DNA of 64,000 nt from Carboxylicivirga taeanensis (GCF_051851475.1 NZ_JBPUSJ010000001.1:310001-374000), one strand, 5' to 3'; shown: positions 25,883-35,893, numbered from the stretch's first letter. Translations and numbers: made by a program. The notes: a model not told the origin generated them from the sequence alone.

Positions 25883-26725
25883 ATGATACTAATTGCAGAC
25901 AGCGGATCAACTAAGACAGAATGGCGTTTATTGCACGATGAGACAATAAACACATGTATTACCAAAGGCATTAATCCATTCTACCAAACCTCAACCGACA
26001 TCCTACAAAATTTAGAGGAGGAATATACACTAAAAAACACGAAGCCTCAAGAAATCCATTTTTATGGTGCAGGATGCGCCAATGAAGAAAAAAACAACAT
26101 CGTTAGAAAAGCGCTTATTGATTTTTTTGGCAATGTACACATCAGCATTAACAGCGACCTGATGGGAGCTGCCCATGCCCTGTGTCAAAACAATGAAGGA
26201 ATTGCCTGTATATTAGGTACTGGTTCCAATTCATGTTACTATGATGGAGCGATCATAACGAAAAACGTATCGCCACTCGGTTTCATTATTGGAGACGAAG
26301 GCAGTGGAGCCGTGCTTGGCAAAAAGCTTATAGCTGATGTTTTGAAAAATCAGCTGCCCAAAGCGGTCATCCAACTGTTCTTTGATACATATAAAACTTC
26401 TCAGGCAGAGCTCTTAGATCGCATCTATAAACAGCCATTCCCCAACCGATACCTGGCTCAGTTCACCAAATTTTTATCGACGAACATACAAATACCTGAA
26501 CTGGAAAGCCTTGTTATCAATTCATTTAATGAGTTCATTGAGCGCAACCTGCTTCAATATGAAAACATTAAGCAACTTGACATCAACTTTACCGGCAGCA
26601 TTGCCTTTTATTTTCGAGAACAACTAACAAAGGCTCTGAATGCACACAAGCTCCGTTTAGGTAACATAACACAGGCGCCTATGGAAGGGCTCGTGCATTA
26701 CCACAACGACTTAAAGAACAAATAA
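25883..26725 (+). CDS. murK: BadF/BadG-family sugar kinase, probable N-acetylmuramate kinase
   Basis: A 280-residue ASKHA-fold kinase. The phosphate-1 loop DSGSTKTEW is at the N-terminus, with ILGTGSNSCYYDG and IGDEGSGAVLG in the middle. This family includes N-acetylglucosamine kinase and the Tannerella MurK, which makes MurNAc 6-phosphate. The stop overlaps the murQ start (TAATG), so both are translated together, and MurQ uses exactly that product; this is the main reason for choosing MurNAc over GlcNAc. Substrate preference is inferred. Confidence 0.82.
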   Translation: MILIADSGSTKTEWRLLHDETINTCITKGINPFYQTSTDILQNLEEEYTLKNTKPQEIHFYGAGCANEEKNNIVRKALIDFFGNVHISINSDLMGAAHALCQNNEGIACILGTGSNSCYYDGAIITKNVSPLGFIIGDEGSGAVLGKKLIADVLKNQLPKAVIQLFFDTYKTSQAELLDRIYKQPFPNRYLAQFTKFLSTNIQIPELESLVINSFNEFIERNLLQYENIKQLDINFTGSIAFYFREQLTKALNAHKLRLGNITQAPMEGLVHYHNDLKNK

Positions 26726-27552
26726 TGATAGCAGAGAAAAAGAAAAAACTAAGTGTAACTGAATCCCCTTCCCATTTTGACAACCTGGAAAGGATGTCGG
26801 TGGAAGAATTGATTACAAATATTAATAAGGAGGATGCCAATGTGCATTCGGCTGTGCAAAGAGCCCTTCCACAGATTAAAGAACTGGTCGAACGCATCAT
26901 CAAACGGATGGAACAAGGCGGCCGTGTTTTCTACCTGGGAGCTGGTACCAGTGGCCGATTAGGTGTGTTAGACGCATCGGAATTACCACCAACATTTGGC
27001 GTGCCCGACAACATGGTTATTGGCTTAATCGCCGGAGGAGACAGAGCGCTCCGCCAGGCAGTTGAATCGGCCGAAGATGATGCCAATAAAGCCTGGAAAG
27101 AGCTTTGTGAGTACAAAGTAGACGAACTGGATACCGTTATAGGCATTGCAGCCTCTGGAACAACACCTTATGTGATTGGCGGCATTGAACATGCCCGTAA
27201 AAATGGCTTATTAACAGGCTGTATTACATGTAACCCCAACAGTCAGGTGGCAGCCGTTACAGAGTTTCCAATTGAAGCCATCGTAGGTCCTGAGTTCGTT
27301 ACCGGAAGCACGAGGCTAAAAGCCGGTACTGCACAAAAGATGATACTGAACATGATTACTACAACCATCATGATTAAGCTTGGCCGGGTGAAGGGAAACA
27401 AAATGGTGAACATGCAGCTGACCAACAGAAAACTGGTGGACAGAGGTGCTCGCATGATAATGGAAGAGCTAAAATTAAATTATGAATCAGCTAAGGAGCT
27501 TCTGCTCACACATGGATCAGTCAAACAGGCCATTGATGCTTACAAGAAATAA
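26725..27552 (+). CDS. murQ: N-acetylmuramic acid 6-phosphate etherase
   Basis: A 275-residue cytoplasmic SIS-domain enzyme that removes the lactyl ether from MurNAc 6-phosphate to give GlcNAc 6-phosphate. The family signature FYLGAGTSGRLGVLDASELPPTFG-like region starts near residue 70 and includes the catalytic Glu; IGIAASGTTPYVIGG follows. Length is normal. It overlaps the kinase gene by one base and ends before a strong terminator. The product would enter amino-sugar metabolism; nagA/nagB are not in this window. Confidence 0.96.
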   Translation: MIAEKKKKLSVTESPSHFDNLERMSVEELITNINKEDANVHSAVQRALPQIKELVERIIKRMEQGGRVFYLGAGTSGRLGVLDASELPPTFGVPDNMVIGLIAGGDRALRQAVESAEDDANKAWKELCEYKVDELDTVIGIAASGTTPYVIGGIEHARKNGLLTGCITCNPNSQVAAVTEFPIEAIVGPEFVTGSTRLKAGTAQKMILNMITTTIMIKLGRVKGNKMVNMQLTNRKLVDRGARMIMEELKLNYESAKELLLTHGSVKQAIDAYKK

Positions 27553-27566
27553 AACAACAAACTTTG

Positions 27567-27606
27567 AAAAGCGGGTTATCGATAAAACAGATAACCCGCT
27601 TTTTAT
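27567..27606 (+). terminator. Intrinsic terminator after murQ
   Basis: A strong stem (GCGGGTTATC / GATAACCCGC) with a nine-base loop is flanked by AAAA and TTTTTATTT. Confidence 0.92.
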
Positions 27607-27711
27607 TTAGTGCACCATCTGCCGGAACAAGGCTTCAGGAGAAGCCTCTGTCCTGGCAACGGGCCTGACCAAGCAATTAAGCTGCGGCATAATTTCTACA
27701 ATCGTTTGCAT
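27607..27711 (-). CDS. Candidate 34-residue ORF in the murQ-glycosidase gap
   Basis: An ATG at 27711 opens a 34-codon frame ending at 27607, beside the murQ terminator. It includes a small perfect hairpin (GGCTTC-AGGA-GAAGCC). I see no promoter with a good -7 element and no known family. It may be a chance ORF or the remnant of a gene; otherwise I see nothing in 27607-27840. Confidence 0.2.
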   Translation of the reverse strand: MQTIVEIMPQLNCLVRPVARTEASPEALFRQMVH

Positions 27712-27840
27712 GACTGTTCGTTGACAAAATAAAACAGCTATCAACCTGATTTACTGACAGCAAGCTGTAATACGCGTTGCTATTGGTCATATATCTGAGT
27801 ATTTTGCATACATACTTTTCATTAATACACAGATCCTGTT

Positions 27841-30513
27841 ATGCAAAAACTCATAATTATTCTGAGCGTACTCTTTATCCTTACCGCCTGTAAAAAAGAG
27901 TCCCAACCACCCATTTACAAAGGCGCGAATTTTTCAGTATTCAAAAACAAGGTTATCCAGGGAGACTACAGCGCCCAGGTCCACTCGCCGGTGCATATCA
28001 CTTCAAACTATCAAAGCCCGGCTAATGCAACCTTTCCCAACGTTATTGAATTTAAGTTCGCCATTAATGGAAAAGACAATGAGATGCCCATGGGTGTTAA
28101 CCATACTTTTTTACTAACAACCAATGAGCAGGGCCGCATTGAGTTGCCAGTCATAACATTTGGTAAGAAACATCAGGCCGAAACCCAATCAACACCCAGT
28201 GGCAGTATTCCCCCTAACACCCCATTAAAAGTACAGGTTGATGCCAGCGATGTTGTTCATGCCCTCGCATCACAGGGCTACTATGAAACATTTAATGGTC
28301 AGAAAATTTACAAGGAAGATTTTAAAGGCCTTTACATAGCCGGGAATCTTGCTCCTTTAGGTTGGGATTTTGATAACCTGGCCGGACGCACAGATCGTCA
28401 ACTGACCGATCCTGACAATGATGGCATTTTTGAAATTACTTTATCACTAAACCCATACAACCCGGATGATTTTACCGCCAAGGAATGGCAGCTTCAGCAT
28501 AACATTGAACAGTATCCGCAGTTCAGTTCATCAGTTCCTCTGGTGGACGCACTGTACAACCTGGCGCTCGATGAAACAGAAATGAACATCGAAGCCGATG
28601 GCACCTTCCGTACCGGCGAAGAATGGCCAGGTGTATGGACACGCGATGTGAGCTACTCCATCCTGCTGGCTTACGCATTTACCAACCCGGATATTGCTAA
28701 AACAAGCCTGATGCGCAAGGTCAAAAACAATCGCATCATGCAAGATACCGGCACTGGTGGCGCCTGGCCCATATCATCCGATCGTACTACCTGGGCATTG
28801 GCAGCATGGGAAATATATAAGGTAACAGGTGATGACGAATGGCTCAAAACCATCTACCCCATAATTAAAAACACGGTGGATGATGATTTTGCAACACTCA
28901 CCGACGGGCGTTCAGCACTGATTAAGGGCGAATCATCCTTTTTAGACTGGCGCAAGCAAACCTATCCCGATTGGATGAATGGGGTGGATATTTTTGAATC
29001 ACGCAGTCTGGGCACCAATGCTGTACACGCCCAAACCTATCACGTCCTTTCCCAAATGGCCCACCTATTAGGGAAGGAAGCAACTACTTATGAACAGGCC
29101 GCTCAACAGGTGAAACAGGCTGTTAACAATGAACTATGGCTTGAAAACAAAGGCTACTACGCTCAGTACCTTTATGGCCGTAATTCACTGATGCGCTCCC
29201 CCCGCAGCGAAGCTCTGGGAGAAGCCTTTACGGTGTTGTTCGACATAGCTAATGAGGCACGGGCCCTGCAAGTTATTAACAACACCCCAACAGTAGACTA
29301 TGGCATTCCGTGTATCTATCCACAAATACCCGAAATACCACCTTACCATAATAATGGTATCTGGCCCTTCGTGCAGGCCTACTGGAACTGGGCATGTGCC
29401 AAAGTCGGCCATACTGAAGCACTCCAACAAGGATTGGCCGGCATGAATCGTGCAGCAGCATTGTTCCTCACTAACAAGGAAAACATGGTGGCTGAAAATG
29501 GCGATTTCAGAGACACTGAGGTTAACTCCAACCGTCAGCTATGGAGTGTGGCAGGCTACCTGAGCACGGTTTATCGGGTGTTTGCAGGCATGCAGTTTGA
29601 GCTGGATGGACTGCACCTTAGCCCGCATGTTCCGGCTGGTTATGGCAATGAGTGCATACTAACAAACATACAATACCGCAAAGCCACCCTGTCTGTTAAA
29701 ATTTTGGGAGTGGGTTCAAAAATTAAATCGTGCACCATTAACGGACAAGCGGCCCAACCATTTATTAGCCACCAGGCCGAAGGACATCAGCACATAGTTA
29801 TCGAGCTGGAAGAAACCCCCAACTCACTACACTCTAAAGATATTGCAGCCAACCGGTTTTCACTTAAAACGCCTCACCTAACAAACAATCGTAACAAGCT
29901 AACCTGGAGCACTATACCTCAAGCAGAGGCTTACCTGATAATCCGCAATGGCAACATCATCGATACAACGAGTAATACGGAGTACATCTGCGAAGCAAGG
30001 AATCAGTACAGCGAATATTGTGTGAAAGCAATCAACCAACAAAACACATCCTTTGCCAGTAATATAATTATCTGGGAGCCCAAAGACATAATTTCTATTG
30101 AAGCGGAAACAATGGGCCGGCAAGGCGATATTAGCGCCAAGGGCTACCAGGGGAAAGGCTATATTGAACTTTCAAAATCCCTGAATACATCAATAAATAA
30201 AAGTGTGCAAATACCGGAAGATGGGTACTATTTAATCCAGGGACGCTACAGCAATGGTTCTGGACCCGACAACACCGATAATAAATGTGCCATCCGAACA
30301 CTATTTATCGATGGCCAAAAAGCAGGTGTCATGGTGATGCCGCAACGTGGCAAAGATGAATGGTCAAACTGGGGCTATACCAACCTCATCAAAGTTCAGC
30401 TAAAAGAGGGTAAACATAGAATGGAACTTAGTTTCAAAAGCTACAACACCAATATGAATGGTGATGTAAACACGGCCCTGTTAGATGAGCTGCGCATTAT
30501 ACCGCTTAGGTGA
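27841..30513 (+). CDS. Surface lipoprotein glycoside hydrolase, six-hairpin (GH63/debranching-like)
   Basis: An 890-residue lipoprotein (signal IILSVLFILTAC, Cys17). The N-terminal 200 residues look like beta-sandwich accessory domains. The catalytic part (about 220-590) is an (alpha/alpha)6 barrel with GVWTRDVSYSILLAYAF, GAWPISSDRTTWALAAWEIY and NNGIWPFVQAYWNWACA. This pattern is seen in debranching-enzyme-like and MGH1/GH63-like glycosidases, usually acting on alpha-glucosidic bonds. The C-terminus (about 740-890) resembles a carbohydrate-binding module (SIEAETMGRQGD, RYSNGSGPDNTDNKC). GH97 follows 117 bp later. The exact family and substrate are uncertain. Confidence 0.72.
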   Translation: MQKLIIILSVLFILTACKKESQPPIYKGANFSVFKNKVIQGDYSAQVHSPVHITSNYQSPANATFPNVIEFKFAINGKDNEMPMGVNHTFLLTTNEQGRIELPVITFGKKHQAETQSTPSGSIPPNTPLKVQVDASDVVHALASQGYYETFNGQKIYKEDFKGLYIAGNLAPLGWDFDNLAGRTDRQLTDPDNDGIFEITLSLNPYNPDDFTAKEWQLQHNIEQYPQFSSSVPLVDALYNLALDETEMNIEADGTFRTGEEWPGVWTRDVSYSILLAYAFTNPDIAKTSLMRKVKNNRIMQDTGTGGAWPISSDRTTWALAAWEIYKVTGDDEWLKTIYPIIKNTVDDDFATLTDGRSALIKGESSFLDWRKQTYPDWMNGVDIFESRSLGTNAVHAQTYHVLSQMAHLLGKEATTYEQAAQQVKQAVNNELWLENKGYYAQYLYGRNSLMRSPRSEALGEAFTVLFDIANEARALQVINNTPTVDYGIPCIYPQIPEIPPYHNNGIWPFVQAYWNWACAKVGHTEALQQGLAGMNRAAALFLTNKENMVAENGDFRDTEVNSNRQLWSVAGYLSTVYRVFAGMQFELDGLHLSPHVPAGYGNECILTNIQYRKATLSVKILGVGSKIKSCTINGQAAQPFISHQAEGHQHIVIELEETPNSLHSKDIAANRFSLKTPHLTNNRNKLTWSTIPQAEAYLIIRNGNIIDTTSNTEYICEARNQYSEYCVKAINQQNTSFASNIIIWEPKDIISIEAETMGRQGDISAKGYQGKGYIELSKSLNTSINKSVQIPEDGYYLIQGRYSNGSGPDNTDNKCAIRTLFIDGQKAGVMVMPQRGKDEWSNWGYTNLIKVQLKEGKHRMELSFKSYNTNMNGDVNTALLDELRIIPLR

Positions 30514-30630
30514 CACTCTCCAATAAACAGGTAGAAAAACCTACAAGCCGGACCATTAATTGAACAAATAACTACTTAATCACTGACGCTTGCCCATTTA
30601 TTTTAGCAATAACTAAAAAACAGAAAACAC

Positions 30631-32643
30631 ATGCATATCAGACTGTTGATTCTCCTTGCCGGCATCCTCTCATTGGCCGGCTGCAAGCAAAACAGCTTAA
30701 TAACATCTCCCAATGGTGAGGTTCAGGCCATTGTGCAGCTTAGTAGTGGCCAACTCACCTACCAGGTAGCCAAAAACGACGAAGTCATCATTCAATCCTC
30801 TTCGCTGGGATTTGAGCTTAAAGAGCACGGCCAATTAACCGAAGGTTTCGTCCTGCTGAACCGTTCTCATAAAGAGGTCAATGAAAACTGGACAGCAGTG
30901 TGGGGACCGAAAAAAATTAACTCAAATCACTACAATGAAGCCAGAGTTGAACTTCAGCATGAAGCCACCGGCATTTTAATGAATCTTGTTTTCAGGGCTT
31001 TTAACGATGGGGTGGCCTTTCGTTACGAATTTCCGACACAGGAACCGCTGAACGAATTTACAATCATGAACGAACGCAGCGAATTTGCCATGGTGGGGAA
31101 TCCAACTACCTGGTGGATAATGGCTGATTACGACTCCTACGAAAGACTGTACAACAAAACACCACTTTCCGAAGCCGAATGGGTCAATACACCAGTGACC
31201 ATGCGTACCAATTCGGGCTTGCACGTGTCACTGCACGAAGCGGCACTGAGCAATTACAGTGGCATGACGCTGAAACTGCAAGACAGCGGAAAGAAAAACA
31301 CCTATGTTTCAGAACTGGTCCCTTGGGCCGATGGCTCCAAAGTAAAAACCCAAGCGGGCATGCACACCCCTTGGCGAACCATCACCATTGCCGACAATGC
31401 CTCTAAACTGGTGGAGTCAAATATGATTGTCAACCTTAACGACCCTTGTAAGATTGAGAATACATCATGGATTGAACCGATGAAATACATGGGCATTTGG
31501 TGGGGCATGCACATTGGTACCGAAACGTGGACAGAAGGTGAACGCCATGGCGCCACCACTGAAAATACAATGCGATACCTCGACTTTGCCAGCAAAAATA
31601 ACATTCAAGGCCTTGTGGTGGAAGGCTGGAATGCCGGCTGGGATAAATGGGGTGCCAAGGATGCGTTTGACCACGTTACACCTGCCAAAGATTATGACCT
31701 CAAAAAAGTGGCATCCTACGCCCAACAAAAAGGTGTTGAACTAATTATGCATCATGAAACAGGTGGTGATGCGGCTGGCTATGAGGCACTAATGGACTCA
31801 GCATATGCCCTCTGCCAGCAACTGGGCATTAAAGCCCTGAAAACAGGCTATGCAGGTGGCATCTATCCTCGTGGTGAGTATCACCACGGACAATACATGG
31901 TAGAGCATTACCAAAAAGTGGTGGAAACAGCTGCTAAATACGGCATTATGGTCAATGCTCATGAGCCGATAAAAGCAACGGGTAAGCGACGTACCTGGCC
32001 CAATATGATGACCCGCGAAGGCGTAAGAGGCATGGAGTGGAATGCCTGGAGTGATGGTAACCCACCGTCGCACACCGTCACCATCCCCTTTACACGCATG
32101 CTGGGTGGTCCCGTTGACTACACGCCCGGAACGTTCGATGTACTGTTGAAGCGCTTTAAGAATGACCGTGTAAGCTGGAACACTGATGACATCAGCCAGA
32201 CAAGGGTACACACCACGCTTGCCAAGCAACTGGCCCTGTTTGTTATTCTTTACAGTCCCATGCAGATGGCCAGCGACTTAGTGGACAACTACATCGACCA
32301 TCCGGCCTTTCAATTCATTGCTGATGCCAATATTGATTACGATGAAACCCGCGTATTGAATGCTGAAATAGGCGAATACATTACCACGGCTCGGCGAAGT
32401 AAAGACAACTGGCTAATTGGTTCGGCAACCAATGAAGAAGAACGCAAACTCACCATCACCCTTGACTTTCTGGATCCAAACAGAAGCTATGAAGCAACAA
32501 TTTATGCTGATAAAGAAGGCTGCGACTGGTTAACCAATCCGGAAGAATACACCATCACAAAACAAATGGTGAAACAGGGCGATAAGCTGGAATTAAAACT
32601 AGCGGCCGGAGGCGGACAAGCAATTACGCTCAAGGCACAGTAA
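30631..32643 (+). CDS. Glycoside hydrolase family 97 lipoprotein
   Basis: A 670-residue lipoprotein (signal ILLAGILSLAGC). The GH97 N-terminal beta-sandwich is followed by a (beta/alpha)8 barrel beginning near GLVVEGWNAGWDKW. The barrel shows Glu residues in LIMHHETGG, MVNAHEP and GMEWNAWSDG, which correspond to the calcium and catalytic carboxylates of the inverting SusB-type alpha-glucosidases. The strand that carries the nucleophile Asp in the retaining alpha-galactosidase branch reads LKTGYAGG here, so I favour inverting alpha-glucosidase activity. It is paired with the preceding six-hairpin enzyme. Confidence 0.9.
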   Translation: MHIRLLILLAGILSLAGCKQNSLITSPNGEVQAIVQLSSGQLTYQVAKNDEVIIQSSSLGFELKEHGQLTEGFVLLNRSHKEVNENWTAVWGPKKINSNHYNEARVELQHEATGILMNLVFRAFNDGVAFRYEFPTQEPLNEFTIMNERSEFAMVGNPTTWWIMADYDSYERLYNKTPLSEAEWVNTPVTMRTNSGLHVSLHEAALSNYSGMTLKLQDSGKKNTYVSELVPWADGSKVKTQAGMHTPWRTITIADNASKLVESNMIVNLNDPCKIENTSWIEPMKYMGIWWGMHIGTETWTEGERHGATTENTMRYLDFASKNNIQGLVVEGWNAGWDKWGAKDAFDHVTPAKDYDLKKVASYAQQKGVELIMHHETGGDAAGYEALMDSAYALCQQLGIKALKTGYAGGIYPRGEYHHGQYMVEHYQKVVETAAKYGIMVNAHEPIKATGKRRTWPNMMTREGVRGMEWNAWSDGNPPSHTVTIPFTRMLGGPVDYTPGTFDVLLKRFKNDRVSWNTDDISQTRVHTTLAKQLALFVILYSPMQMASDLVDNYIDHPAFQFIADANIDYDETRVLNAEIGEYITTARRSKDNWLIGSATNEEERKLTITLDFLDPNRSYEATIYADKEGCDWLTNPEEYTITKQMVKQGDKLELKLAAGGGQAITLKAQ

Positions 32644-32650
32644 TAACTCC

Positions 32651-32680
32651 GAACGACTCCTCTACGGAGTCGTTCTTTTT
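32651..32680 (+). terminator. Intrinsic terminator after the GH97 gene
   Basis: A perfect 10-bp stem GAACGACTCC / GGAGTCGTTC with a five-base loop and a T5 tail. Confidence 0.93.
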
Positions 32681-32701
32681 ATGCTTTTATCAAGATCCAT
32701 T

Positions 32702-32731
32702 TTTGCACAAATTCGCATTATACTAACTTTG
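32702..32731 (+). promoter_or_regulatory. Promoter of ung
   Basis: TTTG (32702-32705), 18-bp spacer and TAACTTTG (32724-32731) form a full Bacteroidota promoter about 28 bp before the ATG. Confidence 0.65.
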
Positions 32732-32759
32732 CTTCCATTAATAACCTCAACGCATAACG

Positions 32760-33422
32760 ATGGATGTAAAAATTGAAGCCGGCTGGAAACAGGTATTGCA
32801 ACCTGAATTTGACAAACCCTACTTTGACACACTGACCCAGTTTGTCAGAACAGAGTATGATACAAACACCATCTATCCTCCAGCAGCACAAATCTTTAAT
32901 GCTTTCGACCTCTGTCCGTTTGAACAAACAAAGGTGGTTATTCTGGGGCAGGATCCTTACCATGGTCCTAATCAGGCACATGGTCTATGTTTTTCTGTCA
33001 ACAAGGGCATTAAAATGCCGCCATCCCTGGTCAATATTTATAAGGAGCTACACAACGATGTAGGGATAGCAATGCCGGACCATGGCAATCTCGAGCACTG
33101 GGCCAGACAGGGCGTACTGCTGCTCAATGCTACTCTAACCGTGCAGGCTCATCAGGCAGGTTCACATCAGAAAAAGGGCTGGGAGCAATTCACCGATGCT
33201 GTGATTAAAACAGTGGCAGAGCAATCTGAACATGTGGTATTTCTTTTGTGGGGAGCTTATGCACAAAAGAAAGCACAGCTTATTAATTCCGACAAGCACC
33301 TGATACTAAAATCAGTACATCCATCTCCACTATCAGCTCATCGCGGTTTCTTTGGGAACCAACACTTTAGCAGAACCAACGACTATTTGACCGCTAACGG
33401 CAAAGCAGCTATTAACTGGTAG
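32760..33422 (+). CDS. ung: Uracil-DNA glycosylase
   Basis: A 220-residue family 1 UDG that excises uracil from DNA. The water-activating motif GQDPYHGPNQAHGLCFSV and the DNA-intercalation motif HPSPLSAHRGFFG are both intact, and the length is normal. It has its own promoter and sits between carbohydrate genes without functional connection to them. Confidence 0.98.
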   Translation: MDVKIEAGWKQVLQPEFDKPYFDTLTQFVRTEYDTNTIYPPAAQIFNAFDLCPFEQTKVVILGQDPYHGPNQAHGLCFSVNKGIKMPPSLVNIYKELHNDVGIAMPDHGNLEHWARQGVLLLNATLTVQAHQAGSHQKKGWEQFTDAVIKTVAEQSEHVVFLLWGAYAQKKAQLINSDKHLILKSVHPSPLSAHRGFFGNQHFSRTNDYLTANGKAAINW

Positions 33423-33445
33423 GCAGCCGACAAAAGCGGTGATAC

Positions 33446-33486
33446 AAAAACGCCCCCTGTTGTGCATATCACAATCAGGAGGCGCT
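33446..33486 (-). terminator. Terminator of the GH20 gene
   Basis: A long imperfect hairpin (CGCCTCCTGATTGTG against CACAACAGGGGGCG on the minus strand) is followed by TTTTTG. It may also stop ung transcription from the other side. Confidence 0.7.
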
Positions 33487-33546
33487 CACTACTAACTACA
33501 CCAATATTGTAAAAGCAAACAGCACCAGGCTATTTGCTGATAAATG

Positions 33547-35805
33547 CTATTTAACAATCATCTCATCGGAGAATAACCAAGCCTTTCCGCCTGCTGCCGG
33601 ATGCCAGGCCGGACAAATACCTACGCTCTCTGCAACAATGCGCACGTAACGCGCTTTTACCGGATCAATGCTGGCCGGATACTCAACAATCTCATCCACA
33701 TCGCTCTGGGTAACGCCCGGCTCAAATGTTGCCACTTTGGTAAACACCTTGCCAGTAGCCGACACCTCGTAGGTTACCTTTTTAGGACCAAACACCCACG
33801 ACATTGGGGCATTCTTATAGCGTGAATTGATATAACTCACATCCGTTAACTCGCCCAGGTCGATGGTCAAATCCATGGGCTTTTCTTCAACACCTACTTC
33901 TACACCCAAAAAACCATTGGTTAAGCCATATTTACCGCCGCCATCGTACTGAGGTGCATAAGCATATTTCAACTCATACGGCTTGCCAAATGCTTTATGA
34001 AATATCAACTCTTTCTCAGATATATGAGTCGTTGTGCCATCCTCTTTAAACTGACAGGCCTTCACATGTGCATCCTGCGATAATACGAATGGCCCATTAT
34101 AAACCTGGCTCTTCTGGGTAGGTTCTGTTCCATCTGTGGTATAATAAACCGGATTAGAACGCTCGGTCAGGAACTCCAGACGAGCAGACTGATTTTCGTA
34201 ATCAGGCTCCACATCAATACGCACATGGTAGCTGATATCACCGGGTTTTACACCATACTTTTCGATAGAAGGAAGTGTATGCTGCACGCGTGAATAGAAA
34301 TCATCCCACTCACGAATTTCAGGACTCCATGCTACTTCTGAGATAGCATATACACGCGGAAACAGGTTGTATTCGATGTGCTCAAACTTAGGCATGTATT
34401 CGCTCCACATATTAGCCTGCACACCAATCACATGCTTGCGTTTCTCAGGAGAAATGTCCGTTGGAATGGATGGGAAAGTATACACATCGCGCAACGTTCT
34501 AATTCCGGGATGACCAGGAGAGGTGCTCAGATGATTCTGGGTATGATTAAAGTAATAAGGAAACATCGGTGTCATAACCACATCATGACCAGCCTCTGCC
34601 GCTTTAACACCACCTGCCACACCACGCCATGACATAACGGCTGCACTCTGCGCCAAACCACCGTCTAAAATTTCGTCCCAACCAATTAAACGACGGTTGT
34701 GCTTATTCAGGAATTTTTCGATGCGGTGTACAAAATAGCTCTGTAACTCATGCTCATCATGCGCTTGCTCTTCTTTCATGCGGCGGCGACAATCCGGACA
34801 GGCCAACCAGGTATCTTTGGGTGTTTCATCACCTCCAATATGAATAAACTCACCAGGAAACAACTCCATGGTTTCGGCCAGTACATCTTCCAAAAACTGG
34901 AACGTTGACTCTTTACCAGCACAATAAACACCGGCTGACACGCCCGCCTGATCCCAGATCTCTAACTCGCCGGCATTGGAACAATAATATTGAGGATATG
35001 CGACAAGAGCAGCAGCAGAATGCCCCGGCAACTCTATCTCAGGCACAATTGTAATATGACGTTCTGAGGCATACGCTACTATCTCTCGTACATCTGCTTG
35101 TGTATAATAACCTCCATATGGTTCTGTATTGACTTCGTTCAAGCCCTTTTCCTGATTAGCTGTAAAGCCGACATTTTCACGCCAGGCGCCAACCTCTGTC
35201 AGCTTGGGGTATTTCTTAATCTCCAGACGCCAGCCTTGATCATCGACCAGGTGCCAGTGAAAAATATTCAACTTATTCATGGCCATGTAATCGAGAAATT
35301 GCTTGATTTCATCGACGCTAAAAAAATGACGCGATACATCGAAATGCATGCCTCGCCAGGCAAAACGAGGGTAATCAACAATATTTACCTGAGGGATAAG
35401 CACCTGGCCATCTTGCTGACTAAGCAGCTGACGTAAAGTTTGCAGGGCATACAGTAATCCGCCATTGTCGGCCGCCTCTATCAGCACTTGCTGCTTATCA
35501 ACAGTTAAGCGGTATCCCTCCTTAGCTATTCCTGTATCTGCTTTTACCACACATTTAATAGTAGCCTGCTCTGACGACTGCAAGCTCAGTGCCTGTTCAA
35601 CAGTCAATTGTTTATTCAACGTGCCCAATAAGGTGCCATCAACACCCGATATAGTCAATTGGTCTGGATCAAGCTTCAGCCAGGCTCCTGTATGTTCGAC
35701 TTCCGCAGGGTAAGGAATTAGATTAAGTTGCACATCATCCTTGTTAGGTGCACATGCAAAAAGCACAAGTGCCATTAGAGCTGTTACCAGTTGCTTTATT
35801 CTCAT
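33547..35805 (-). CDS. Beta-N-acetylhexosaminidase, GH20 lipoprotein
   Basis: A 752-residue lipoprotein. The ATG at 35805 is chosen because it gives the signal LVTALMALVLFAC with a lipobox; the 27 upstream codons do not look like a signal. A GH20b N-domain (about 30-145) precedes the barrel. HWHLVDDQGWRLEIK and the catalytic Asp-Glu pair D326-E327 (HIGGDETPKDTW) are intact, so substrate-assisted release of terminal GlcNAc or GalNAc is expected. The last 130 residues resemble a discoidin-type binding domain. It is 88 bp downstream of a GH10-like gene on the same strand. GlcNAc release would suit the salvage locus nearby, but host or algal glycans are equally possible. Confidence 0.92.
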   Translation of the reverse strand: MRIKQLVTALMALVLFACAPNKDDVQLNLIPYPAEVEHTGAWLKLDPDQLTISGVDGTLLGTLNKQLTVEQALSLQSSEQATIKCVVKADTGIAKEGYRLTVDKQQVLIEAADNGGLLYALQTLRQLLSQQDGQVLIPQVNIVDYPRFAWRGMHFDVSRHFFSVDEIKQFLDYMAMNKLNIFHWHLVDDQGWRLEIKKYPKLTEVGAWRENVGFTANQEKGLNEVNTEPYGGYYTQADVREIVAYASERHITIVPEIELPGHSAAALVAYPQYYCSNAGELEIWDQAGVSAGVYCAGKESTFQFLEDVLAETMELFPGEFIHIGGDETPKDTWLACPDCRRRMKEEQAHDEHELQSYFVHRIEKFLNKHNRRLIGWDEILDGGLAQSAAVMSWRGVAGGVKAAEAGHDVVMTPMFPYYFNHTQNHLSTSPGHPGIRTLRDVYTFPSIPTDISPEKRKHVIGVQANMWSEYMPKFEHIEYNLFPRVYAISEVAWSPEIREWDDFYSRVQHTLPSIEKYGVKPGDISYHVRIDVEPDYENQSARLEFLTERSNPVYYTTDGTEPTQKSQVYNGPFVLSQDAHVKACQFKEDGTTTHISEKELIFHKAFGKPYELKYAYAPQYDGGGKYGLTNGFLGVEVGVEEKPMDLTIDLGELTDVSYINSRYKNAPMSWVFGPKKVTYEVSATGKVFTKVATFEPGVTQSDVDEIVEYPASIDPVKARYVRIVAESVGICPAWHPAAGGKAWLFSDEMIVK

Positions 35806-35893
35806 AGCATTAGTTTTCAATAAATTTTTTTGGACCATCCCTGTGAGTAGTGTTTGGTCTAACCACCACTCATCTTGCAGACCCAATTAGTAT

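Noticed and set aside
30631..33422. Horizontal transfer of ung into the carbohydrate gene block
   Set aside because: ung has an ordinary Bacteroidota promoter and unremarkable base use, and no mobile-element traces flank it.
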